Source of the DNA: Bradyrhizobium jicamae
GTDB lineage: Bacteria; Pseudomonadota; Alphaproteobacteria; Rhizobiales; Xanthobacteraceae
Assembly: GCF_001440395.1 (NCBI RefSeq)
Contig: NZ_LLXZ01000081.1
Location: 23,088 to 58,237, forward strand
Direction of reading: 5' to 3'
DNA: 35,150 bases
Shown: positions 8,624 through 15,410 of the stretch, piece by piece
Numbering within the stretch: position 1 is the first letter of the stretch
Layout of the letters: each line of letters begins with the position of its first letter
The notes under the pieces: model-generated
Told to the model about the DNA's origin: nothing
The model's input: only the letters and a program-made list of their open reading frames with translations
Databases searched by the model: none
Made by a program: the position numbers and the translations under genes

Positions 8624-8878
8624 ATGAGTACAGCGCACGGTGCAACCGCATTGGGACCGACGACCGGATCGGCGCCGCGCGTCTCAAGCTTCTTCAAGAG
8701 ATATTGGGGTGCGTTTCAAGAACAACGCAAACGCAATAAGTTGCGAGGCGATTTGTTCGACCTGACCGACCGCGAACTCCAAGACATCGGCATTGCACGC
8801 GGCGAGATCGACTACGTCGCCTCGCATCGCTCTATCGACCCGCGAGGCATCCGATCTGCCGATCCGATGAACGTCTGA
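8624..8878 (+). CDS. DUF1127 domain protein, 84 aa
   Basis: A small basic protein with the C-terminal DUF1127 (YjiS-like) signature: RGDLFDLTDRELQDIGIARG and then EIDYVASH. DUF1127 proteins in alphaproteobacteria are small Arg-rich proteins; some have been tied to RNA or phosphate/carbon metabolism, but this one cannot be assigned. The N-terminal 35 residues are a Ser/Thr/Gly-rich lead followed by an aromatic basic helix (FFKRYWGAFQEQRKRNKLRG). The ATG at 8624 has an AGGAG ribosome site 8 bases upstream. It is divergent from the winged-helix/TPR regulator with about 160 bases between them, so that regulator is a natural candidate for its control. Confidence 0.85.
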   Translation: MSTAHGATALGPTTGSAPRVSSFFKRYWGAFQEQRKRNKLRGDLFDLTDRELQDIGIARGEIDYVASHRSIDPRGIRSADPMNV

Positions 8879-9177
8879 AATCTGGCACCTGCTGGGTGCA
8901 GGAGTTGGCAGCAAGCTCTTCCTCCCAAAATATTTCGGGTCGGGGTTGGCGTTTGCGACCATCTTGATGATCGAACGAGCCATTGCGATGTCGCTTGTTG
9001 GCCAATATCTGACCTCCCGGCATTTCTGCTTCTGAGCCGCAGCTGGGGCGCAAGCGGACATCAAACGCCGGCCAACTTCTCTGAGTGCGCGCCCTGGTTT
9101 TTCTCGGGAACCTTTTCGCCGACGCGGCATCCAACAGGCTCAAGCTCCGTTGGCACGCGTCGTGGAAAGGCATCTCG

Positions 9178-9795
9178 ATGAATCCGAATGTACAGGCACT
9201 TGATCGCGCAAGAGCATCGCTGTCCGATATCCAGAAGCCCGGCAGAGCCGAGGTCGAAGCCGCCGTTCGCACCATCATCCGATGGACGGGCGAGGACCCT
9301 GATCGGGATGGCCTGCGCGAGACGCCGGCGCGGGTAACGCGCGCATTCGAGGAGTTCTTCTCAGGCTATGGTCAGGACCCTGTTGAGATCCTGAGGAAGA
9401 CCTTCGAAGAGATCGAAGGCTATGACGAGATGATCGTGCTGCGCGGCATCCGTTTCGAGAGCCATTGCGAGCACCACATGGCGCCGATCGTCGGCCAGGC
9501 CTGGGTGGCCTACATTCCAAACGGCCGCGTGGTCGGCATCAGCAAGCTGGCGCGCGTCGTCAACGTCTATGCCAGGCGTCTGCAGATCCAGGAAAAGATG
9601 ACCGCGCAGATCGCCAACACCATCAATGACGTGCTGGAACCGCAGGGCGTCGGCGTCATTATCAAGGCGTCGCATCACTGCATGACGACGCGCGGCGTGC
9701 ACAAGCCGGACTCCGACCTCGTGACCAGCCGCATGTTGGGATGCTTTCGCGACAACGCGCTGACCCGTCAGGAATTTCTGGGAATGGCGACCTGA
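9178..9795 (+). CDS. folE: GTP cyclohydrolase I (FolE)
   Basis: Converts GTP to 7,8-dihydroneopterin triphosphate, the first step of folate (and other pterin) synthesis, as a cytosolic decamer. Its 205 residues are the normal length. Zinc ligands are visible: Cys97 with His99/His100 in [10 protein letters not shown], and Cys168 in [16 protein letters not shown]. This is the zinc-dependent type IA enzyme. Other family blocks are [37 protein letters not shown] and [11 protein letters not shown]. The frame is open upstream, but the ATG at 9178 (MNPNVQ) is preceded by GGAAAGG. Only 21 bases separate it from the next gene, so the two are likely co-transcribed. This could be one of two folE copies in such genomes; the window cannot say. 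Confidence 0.97.
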   Translation: MNPNVQALDRARASLSDIQKPGRAEVEAAVRTIIRWTGEDPDRDGLRETPARVTRAFEEFFSGYGQDPVEILRKTFEEIEGYDEMIVLRGIRFESHCEHHMAPIVGQAWVAYIPNGRVVGISKLARVVNVYARRLQIQEKMTAQIANTINDVLEPQGVGVIIKASHHCMTTRGVHKPDSDLVTSRMLGCFRDNALTRQEFLGMAT

Positions 9796-9816
9796 CGCAA
9801 CGCTGCGGAGGACGAC

Positions 9817-11343
9817 ATGGCCGATCAGCAAGCTCCGCCCGCCGGTCCCGATCTGTCAAAGGGCATCCTGTTGTCCGAATTCACAGGCGAGACCCTGCTT
9901 GGCCATGTCGGCGACGAAGAAGTCGTGCTGGCGCGTTCAGGCTCGGAGATTTTCGCGATCGGCGCCCATTGCTCCCATTATCATGGGCCGCTGGCGGAGG
10001 GCCTGGTGACCGGCGGAGGCATCCGTTGTCCCTGGCACCACGCCTGTTTCGACCTGCGCACCGGCGAAGCCACAAGGGCGCCGGCGCTCAGTCCGGTCGC
10101 GGTCTGGAAGGTCGAGCAGCAAGACGGTCGCATCTTCGTTCGGGAGAAGCGTGAACAGCCCAAGCGGCAGGTGATGGCAATCACCGATGCGCCCGGCCGG
10201 ATCGTGATCGTCGGCGGCGGCGCGGCAGGCTTTGCCGCCGCCGAGATGCTGCGGCGGCAGGAATACTCCGGCGGCATCGTGATGCTGAGCCATGAGGCGG
10301 CGGCGCCGATAGACCGGCCGAACCTGTCCAAGGATTATCTCGCCGGCAGCGCGCCGGAGGATTGGGTACCGCTGCGGCCGGATGATTTCTATGCCGGGTC
10401 CAAGATCGACCTGCGCCTCAACACCAAAGTCATATCCATCGACACCGGTGCACGCCATGTCGTCACATCAGGCGGCGACACCATCCCCTACGACCGTTTG
10501 CTGCTGGCGACCGGCGCGGAGCCGGTGCGCCTGCCGATACCGGGCATGGATCAGCCCCATGTCCACGTGCTGCGTTCGCTCGCCGATTCCCGTGCGATCA
10601 TTGCGTCGGCGGATGGCGCGCGGCGCGCGGTCGTGATCGGTGCGAGCTTCATCGGGCTGGAGGCCGCAGCCTCGTTGCGCGCCAGAAATATCGAGGTCCA
10701 TGTCGTAGGCCTCGAGCAGCGGCCGATGGAGCGCGTGCTCGGGCCGGAATTGGGCGACTTCGTCCGCGCCCTGCATGAAGAGCACGGCGTCATCTTCCAT
10801 CTCGGCGACACCGTCACCGCGATCGAGGGCAAGCGCGCGACGCTGAAAAGCGGCGGCGTGATCGAGGCCGATCTCGTGGTGGTCGGCGTCGGCGTGCGTC
10901 CGCGGCTTGAATTGGCCGAGAAGGCGGGGCTGGCGATCGATCGCGGCGTCACCGTCGATGCCTATCTGGAAACCAGCGTCGCAGGTATCTACGCCGCGGG
11001 CGATATCGCGCGCTGGCCCGATCCGCATTCCCTTCAGACCATTCGCGTCGAGCATTGGGTGGTAGCCCAGCGTCAGGGCCAGACGGCCGCGCGAAACATG
11101 CTTGGGCAGCGCGAGCCGTTCCACGCGGTGCCGTTCTTCTGGAGCCAGCACTATGATGTGCCGATCAATTATGTCGGCCACGCCGAGAAATGGGACGAAA
11201 TCACCATCGATGGCGACATCTCCGGCAAGGATTGCCTGCTGCAATACAAGAGCAACGGCCGCGTGCTGGCCGTCGCCTCGATCTATCGCGACATCGCAAG
11301 CCTCGAAGCCGAGCTGGCGATGGAGAAGGCGCGGGCCCCCTAA
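9817..11343 (+). CDS. Rieske/FAD-dependent ferredoxin reductase (AIFM3-like)
   Basis: A fusion of 508 residues. An N-terminal Rieske [2Fe-2S] domain (residues 15-110) has ligands Cys52/His54 and Cys71/His74 (CSH, 16 residues, CPWH). A pyridine-nucleotide-disulfide-type FAD reductase follows, with the FAD motif VIVGGGAAGFAAAE at about 131-144 and an NAD(P)H motif VVIGASFIGLEAAASLRA. The late FAD-binding ASP block (VAGIYAAGDIA) and the C-terminal reductase domain (PFFWSQHYDVPINYVGHA) are intact. It should pass electrons from NAD(P)H through FAD to its own Rieske centre or a partner ferredoxin or oxygenase. The start at ATG 9817 has GGAGG 7 bases upstream. It lies in the same unit as folE; the metabolic link is not known. 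Confidence 0.93.
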   Translation: MADQQAPPAGPDLSKGILLSEFTGETLLGHVGDEEVVLARSGSEIFAIGAHCSHYHGPLAEGLVTGGGIRCPWHHACFDLRTGEATRAPALSPVAVWKVEQQDGRIFVREKREQPKRQVMAITDAPGRIVIVGGGAAGFAAAEMLRRQEYSGGIVMLSHEAAAPIDRPNLSKDYLAGSAPEDWVPLRPDDFYAGSKIDLRLNTKVISIDTGARHVVTSGGDTIPYDRLLLATGAEPVRLPIPGMDQPHVHVLRSLADSRAIIASADGARRAVVIGASFIGLEAAASLRARNIEVHVVGLEQRPMERVLGPELGDFVRALHEEHGVIFHLGDTVTAIEGKRATLKSGGVIEADLVVVGVGVRPRLELAEKAGLAIDRGVTVDAYLETSVAGIYAAGDIARWPDPHSLQTIRVEHWVVAQRQGQTAARNMLGQREPFHAVPFFWSQHYDVPINYVGHAEKWDEITIDGDISGKDCLLQYKSNGRVLAVASIYRDIASLEAELAMEKARAP

Positions 11344-11369
11344 CTTACGGCTACAAAATGTCTCTCCAC

Positions 11370-11443
11370 GTCATGCCCGGGCTTGTCCCGGGCATCCACG
11401 CCTTTAAACTCGCTGGCCAAGCAACAAGAACGTGGATGGTCGG
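11370..11443. repeat. Palindromic intergenic repeat
   Basis: ATGCCCGGG (11373-11381) pairs perfectly with CCCGGGCAT (11387-11395), and ATCCACG (11394-11400) pairs with CGTGGAT (11431-11437). This nested hairpin resembles the dispersed element with GCCCGGG-CTTG-CCCGGGC cores found widely in Bradyrhizobium (from memory). It sits between the reductase and the acyl-CoA synthetase genes and could end the upstream transcript. Confidence 0.7.
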
Positions 11444-11485
11444 AATAAGGTCCGGCCATGAGAACGTTAGCGACAGGCCGCCACC

Positions 11486-13096
11486 ATGCTCACCGAAGCC
11501 TCAACCTACGACGAGCTCTACCGCAACTTCCGCTGGGACGTCCCCGATCGCTTCAACATGGCGACGGCGTGTTGCGATCGATATGCCGACGGCAGCAACC
11601 GGCTGGCGCTGATCTATGTCGACGAGGACGGCGCCACCACGCGCACCTCGTTCGACGAGGTCGCCGAGATGTCGCGCCGGTTTGCCAACGTGTTGAAGGC
11701 CGACGGCCTCTCGCGCGGCGACCGCATAGCCGTGTTCCTGTCGCAATCCCTTGAGTTGCCGATTGCGCATCTCGCGGCGTTCCGTTCCGGCATGATTTCC
11801 ATTCCGCTGTTCGCGCTGTTCGGCGAGGACGCACTGGAATTCCGGCTGTCGAATTCCGGTGCACGGGCCATCATTACCGACGAAAGCGGATGGGAGAAAC
11901 TGTCGAAGATCCGCGACCGGCTGCCCTATCTTCAGGCAATCTATGTCACGACCAGCATCGCGCACGCCGGCGCGAAGCCGTTCTGGCCGGCGATTGAGGA
12001 CGCCGACGACGTATTTCCTACCGTCGATACCTCGGCGGACGATCCGGCGCTGATCATCTACACCTCGGGCACGACGGGAAATCCCAAGGGCGCGCTGCAT
12101 GCGCATCGCGTCGTGCTCGGCCATCTCCCCAATGTCGAGATGTGCCACAACTTCCTTCCAAGGCCGGGCGACCTGATGTGGACACCGGCCGACTGGGCCT
12201 GGATCGGCGGGCTGATCAACGCCCTGTTCGCGTTCTGGTATCACGGCATTCCGCTTGTCGGGCATCGCGCGCGCAAATTCGAGCCGCAGGCGGCGATGAC
12301 GATGATGGCCGAGCTTGGCATCCGCAACACCTTCCTGCCGCCGACGGCGCTGAAACTGATGCGGCAGGCCGACGTGAAGAATCCCGGCTTGAACCTGCGC
12401 AGCATCTTCACCGGCGGTGAATCGCTTGGCGGCGAATTGCACGGCTGGGTGAACGAAACCTTCGGCATTGACGCGCATGAAGTGTTCGGCCAGACCGAAT
12501 GCAATCTCGTGATCGGCAGCAATTCGAACCTGTTTCCGATCCGTCCCGGCTCGATGGGCAAGGCGACGCCGGGCTTCGACGTTCGCATCGTCAACGACAA
12601 GGGCGAGGAATTGCCGAGGGGCGCGCGCGGCATCATCGGCGTGCGCCAGCCCTGTCCCTGCACCATGATCGAATACTGGAAGAATCCGGAAGCGACCGCG
12701 AAGAAATATGCCGGCGAGTTCCTGCTGACCGGCGATCTCGGCGTGCAGGATGAGGACGGCTATTTCTGGTACGTCAGTCGCGAGGACGACGTCATCACCA
12801 CCGCCGGCTACCGCGTCGGCCCCTCGGAGATCGAGCACACGCTGATGAAGCATCCGGCAGTCGCCATGTCGGCGGTGGTCGGCATTCCCGATCCGATCCG
12901 CACCGAATCGATCAAGGCCTGGATCGTGCTGCGCCCGGGCTTTGCGCCGAGCGACGAATTGGCGCGCGAGATCCAGGAGTTCGTGAAAGTGCAGCTCGCC
13001 GCTCACGAATACCCGCGCTTCGTGCAGTTTGCCGAGACCTTGCCGATGACGGCGACGGGGAAGGTGCTGCGGCGGGAACTGCGGGCGCTGGGATGA
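11486..13096 (+). CDS. Acyl-CoA synthetase (AMP-forming)
   Basis: A 536-residue AMP-forming ligase that activates a carboxylic acid to acyl-AMP and then acyl-CoA in the cytosol. The A3 phosphate-binding loop YTSGTTGNPKG is at residues 192-202. The A5 motif is GQTECNLVIGSNS, the A8 hinge region is LLTGDLGVQDEDGYFWYVSR, and the catalytic Lys526 is in TATGKVLRREL near the C terminus. The overall layout is closest to acetyl-CoA synthetase-like and medium-chain acyl-CoA synthetases (FGEDALEFRL, PADWAWIGG). The substrate cannot be told from sequence alone. The start at ATG 11486 begins MLTEASTYDELYRNF. marR follows 19 bases downstream, so the two are probably one unit and the regulator may respond to the acid or its CoA ester. 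Confidence 0.93.
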   Translation: MLTEASTYDELYRNFRWDVPDRFNMATACCDRYADGSNRLALIYVDEDGATTRTSFDEVAEMSRRFANVLKADGLSRGDRIAVFLSQSLELPIAHLAAFRSGMISIPLFALFGEDALEFRLSNSGARAIITDESGWEKLSKIRDRLPYLQAIYVTTSIAHAGAKPFWPAIEDADDVFPTVDTSADDPALIIYTSGTTGNPKGALHAHRVVLGHLPNVEMCHNFLPRPGDLMWTPADWAWIGGLINALFAFWYHGIPLVGHRARKFEPQAAMTMMAELGIRNTFLPPTALKLMRQADVKNPGLNLRSIFTGGESLGGELHGWVNETFGIDAHEVFGQTECNLVIGSNSNLFPIRPGSMGKATPGFDVRIVNDKGEELPRGARGIIGVRQPCPCTMIEYWKNPEATAKKYAGEFLLTGDLGVQDEDGYFWYVSREDDVITTAGYRVGPSEIEHTLMKHPAVAMSAVVGIPDPIRTESIKAWIVLRPGFAPSDELAREIQEFVKVQLAAHEYPRFVQFAETLPMTATGKVLRRELRALG

Positions 13097-13115
13097 TTTC
13101 GGCTTCGAGGGACGA

Positions 13116-13586
13116 ATGAAGAAAGTTGCCAAGCGCGCTGCGGGCCTGCATCGCGCCTCGCTCACGAAGCTCCACGATTTGGATGCGGCGCTCGAGCTCA
13201 TGTATTACGGCTGGCGCGGCATGACGCTCACGGCCGACCAGTATCTCGCGACGCTTGGCCTGTCGCGTCCGCACCACCGTATCCTTTATGTCGTTGCACG
13301 ACAGCCCGATATATCGATCGGCGCGCTGATCGAGATCCTCGGCATATCCAAGCAGGCCTTGAACCGGCCGCTCAGCCTGTTGCTGGAGCGCAAGCTGCTG
13401 ACATCGACGCGATCGGCCGAGCAGCATCGCTCCAAACTGCTGCGGCTGACGGAAGCAGGAAAACGCATCGAGCAACGAGCATCCGGCTACGAGCGCAAGG
13501 TCCTGCGCGAGGCGTTTGATCGTGTCGGCCAGCCGGGCGCCGCTGCCTGGATGGCGGTGATGGGAGCCATTGCAGACAACAACTGA
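13116..13586 (+). CDS. MarR-family transcriptional regulator
   Basis: A 156-residue winged-helix regulator of the MarR type. The DNA-binding region reads SRPHHRILYVVARQPDISIG, then LIEILGISKQALNRPLSLL (recognition helix) and the wing LLTSTRSAEQHRSKLLRLTE. Long helices at both ends should form the dimer. MarR proteins usually repress and are released by small phenolic or acyl ligands. The start ATG 13116 follows GAGGGA. It is 19 bases after the acyl-CoA synthetase gene and likely co-transcribed with it. A 15-base GTCAAC-ATA-GTTGAC dyad just beyond its stop, ahead of the SnoaL-like gene, is a likely binding site. Confidence 0.9.
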   Translation: MKKVAKRAAGLHRASLTKLHDLDAALELMYYGWRGMTLTADQYLATLGLSRPHHRILYVVARQPDISIGALIEILGISKQALNRPLSLLLERKLLTSTRSAEQHRSKLLRLTEAGKRIEQRASGYERKVLREAFDRVGQPGAAAWMAVMGAIADNN

Positions 13587-13598
13587 TCGCTTTCTCAT

Positions 13599-13613
13599 GT
13601 CAACATAGTTGAC
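13599..13613. promoter_or_regulatory. Candidate MarR operator
   Basis: GTCAACATAGTTGAC is a perfect 6-3-6 inverted repeat. It lies 13 bases after the marR stop and 57 bases before the SnoaL-like start, where an operator for the downstream promoter would be expected. Size and symmetry suit a MarR dimer. The assignment to this regulator rests on position only. Confidence 0.5.
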
Positions 13614-13670
13614 GTTAAGATCGCCCTGTGTCATCTCTTCCCGGCAGTTGCACCGAGGGAGGGCGCGAGC

Positions 13671-14039
13671 ATGAGCGAACAGATAACGGATCGCGCGGCG
13701 GCCGGACGCTTTGTCGAGACGTGGTGCGCGAACTGGCGCAAGGTCGATATCGACGCCGTCGTTTCGCACTTCGCCGAAAACGCCGAGATGCGCAGCCCCC
13801 TGGCGCTCAAATTGACGGAGTCCCCGGTCGTCGCAGGCGCCGAGAATATCCGTGCCTACTGGCAGAAGGCTTACGGCCATATCGACAGCGCGGATCTGAA
13901 AATCCTGAACTGGAGCTGGGACGACACGATCGCGCGCCTGACGGTGTGGTGGCAGCTGGGCGACGCGCGCGCCAGCGAGTTCATGGACTTCGACGGTGCC
14001 GGCCGTGTGGTGCGCAGCGAGGCCTTCTACGGAAAGTAG
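13671..14039 (+). CDS. SnoaL-like / NTF2-fold protein
   Basis: A 122-residue protein of the nuclear-transport-factor-2-like fold (SnoaL-like). The N-terminal helix AGRFVETWCANWRKVDIDAV is followed by VSHFAENAEMRSPLA and by VVAGAENIRAYWQKAYGHI, the usual order in this group. Such proteins bind small hydrophobic ligands or act as simple isomerases/hydrolases; the substrate here is unknown. The start is ATG 13671 with a GGAGGG ribosome site. The next gene begins 2 bases after its stop, which implies translational coupling with the membrane protein. The MarR-type dyad upstream suggests repression by the neighbouring regulator. Confidence 0.78.
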   Translation: MSEQITDRAAAGRFVETWCANWRKVDIDAVVSHFAENAEMRSPLALKLTESPVVAGAENIRAYWQKAYGHIDSADLKILNWSWDDTIARLTVWWQLGDARASEFMDFDGAGRVVRSEAFYGK

Positions 14040-14041
14040 CC

Positions 14042-14485
14042 ATGCGATTGTCGGATATTATCCTGCTTCTCAATACGCTCTGGTTCGGCGGCGCGTTCAT
14101 CCAGTTCAGCATCGCCCAGGGCAATACGCTGAAGATACTGGTGCCCCGGGAGGAGCGCGAAAATCCGATCGCGCCGACGTTGTCGGCCAGTGTGGCGTTT
14201 CTGGGCGGGATGAATCTGCCGATCGGCCTCCTGTCGTTCTATCTCCTGTTGTTCCGGCCGCCCTTCTTCGGGGCGTTCGACGCTCAGCTGGCGTTGTTCC
14301 TGTTCTTTGCCGCGTGTCACTTCAGTCAGTTCGCCTACAATCTTCCGGTCCTGATGCGCGGTGGGCGCGTCGGGGTAGCGTATTGGCCGGTGTTGAAGGG
14401 GCCGATGCTCCGGATTTTCGTCATCGATGCGGCGCTGTTTGTTGCGAACCTTGTTGTGGCGCTCCTGCTCCTGCTTCGCTCCTGA
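14042..14485 (+). CDS. Small integral membrane protein, 147 aa
   Basis: A 147-residue membrane protein with four predicted hydrophobic segments, at about residues 4-24 (IILLLNTLWFGGAF), 48-72 (ASVAFLGGMNLPIGLLSFYL), 78-101 (AQLALFLFFAACHFSQFAY) and 124-145 (FVIDAALFVANLVVALLLLL). I do not recognise a named family. The ATG at 14042 lies 2 bases after the stop of the SnoaL-like gene, so it should be translated from the same message. The frame is open further upstream, but that part is the SnoaL-like gene in another frame. A role with the SnoaL-like protein is inferred from coupling only. Confidence 0.78.
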   Translation: MRLSDIILLLNTLWFGGAFIQFSIAQGNTLKILVPREERENPIAPTLSASVAFLGGMNLPIGLLSFYLLLFRPPFFGAFDAQLALFLFFAACHFSQFAYNLPVLMRGGRVGVAYWPVLKGPMLRIFVIDAALFVANLVVALLLLLRS

Positions 14486-14625
14486 CAAGCGTTGTTCCCG
14501 TTTCCAGCCGCCGAAGCGGTGGGGGGCCCTCAGCCGGCAATGCCGGCGCTCGATGGCTTGACGAAGATCAATATGCCGTCCGCGTGGATCGGCTCCAATA
14601 CCTCCGATCATGGAGGAGGAGCGCG

Positions 14626-15402
14626 ATGTCGATCTCCGGCAAGGCCGATCCGGTGGTGCGGCCGATCACGGCGGCCGACATTGCGGAGGCGCTGAGCCAG
14701 GGGTTGCGGGATTTTCAGGCGATGCCGCTCTACGGGCTCGCCTTCGGCGCGTTCTATGCCGCCGGCGGGATCGCGATCCTGCTCTGCCTCACGGCATTCG
14801 GCATGGTCTATCTGGTTTATCCGCTCGCCGCCGGCTTTGCGATGATCGGCCCGTTCGTCGCCATCGGGCTCTACGAGGTGAGCCGACGGCGCGAAGCCGG
14901 GCAGCCGGTTTCGTTCGGCGCGATCTGGGCCACGATCAGGTCACGCAGCGAGATCGGCTGGATGGCCTTCGTCACGCTGTTCGTGTTCGTGATCTGGATG
15001 TACCAGGTGCGGCTTCTGATCGCGCTCCTGCTCGGGCTCAACGCCTCGTTTGCGAGCCTGCATGATTTTATCACGGTGGTGCTCACCACCAATGAAGGTC
15101 TGCTGTTCCTCGCCATCGGCAACGCGGTCGGCGCCGCGCTGTCGCTGATCCTGTTTTCGCTCACCGTGGTGTCGTTTCCGCTGCTGCTCGACCGCGACGT
15201 CGATTTCGTCACCGCGATGATCACGAGCGTCCGCGCGGTGGTGACGAGCCCGCTGCCGATGATCGGCTGGGCGGCGTTGATCGTGATCCTGCTTGCGGTC
15301 TCGGCAATGCCGTACTTTCTCGGCCTCGTGGTGACGCTGCCGGTACTCGGCCACACCACCTGGCATCTCTACCGCCGAATCATCGCGCCGGTCGCGGCGT
15401 AG
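14626..15402 (+). CDS. DUF2189 integral membrane protein
   Basis: A 258-residue polytopic inner-membrane protein of the DUF2189 type. After a 35-residue cytosolic lead with TAADIAEALSQGLRDFQAMP come about six hydrophobic helices. Family-typical blocks are PLAAGFAMIGPFVAIGLYEV followed by SRRREAG, VSFPLLLDRDVDFVTAMITS, and the C-terminal LPVLGHTTWHLYRR. No enzymatic motif is visible and the function of the family is unknown. The ATG at 14626 is preceded by GGAGGAGGAG. It is probably a separate unit, 140 bases after the small membrane protein gene and convergent with the histidine kinase, with 8 bases between the stops. Confidence 0.85.
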   Translation: MSISGKADPVVRPITAADIAEALSQGLRDFQAMPLYGLAFGAFYAAGGIAILLCLTAFGMVYLVYPLAAGFAMIGPFVAIGLYEVSRRREAGQPVSFGAIWATIRSRSEIGWMAFVTLFVFVIWMYQVRLLIALLLGLNASFASLHDFITVVLTTNEGLLFLAIGNAVGAALSLILFSLTVVSFPLLLDRDVDFVTAMITSVRAVVTSPLPMIGWAALIVILLAVSAMPYFLGLVVTLPVLGHTTWHLYRRIIAPVAA

Positions 15403-15410
15403 ACTGGCGA

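Noticed and set aside
11501..13201. A 566-codon minus-strand frame
   Set aside because: Antisense to the acyl-CoA synthetase, whose motifs are complete. The translation is rich in Arg, His and Gly and has no domain.
13628..14041. The N-terminal extension of the small membrane protein frame
   Set aside because: It lies over the SnoaL-like gene in another frame; the coupled ATG at 14042 is the real start.
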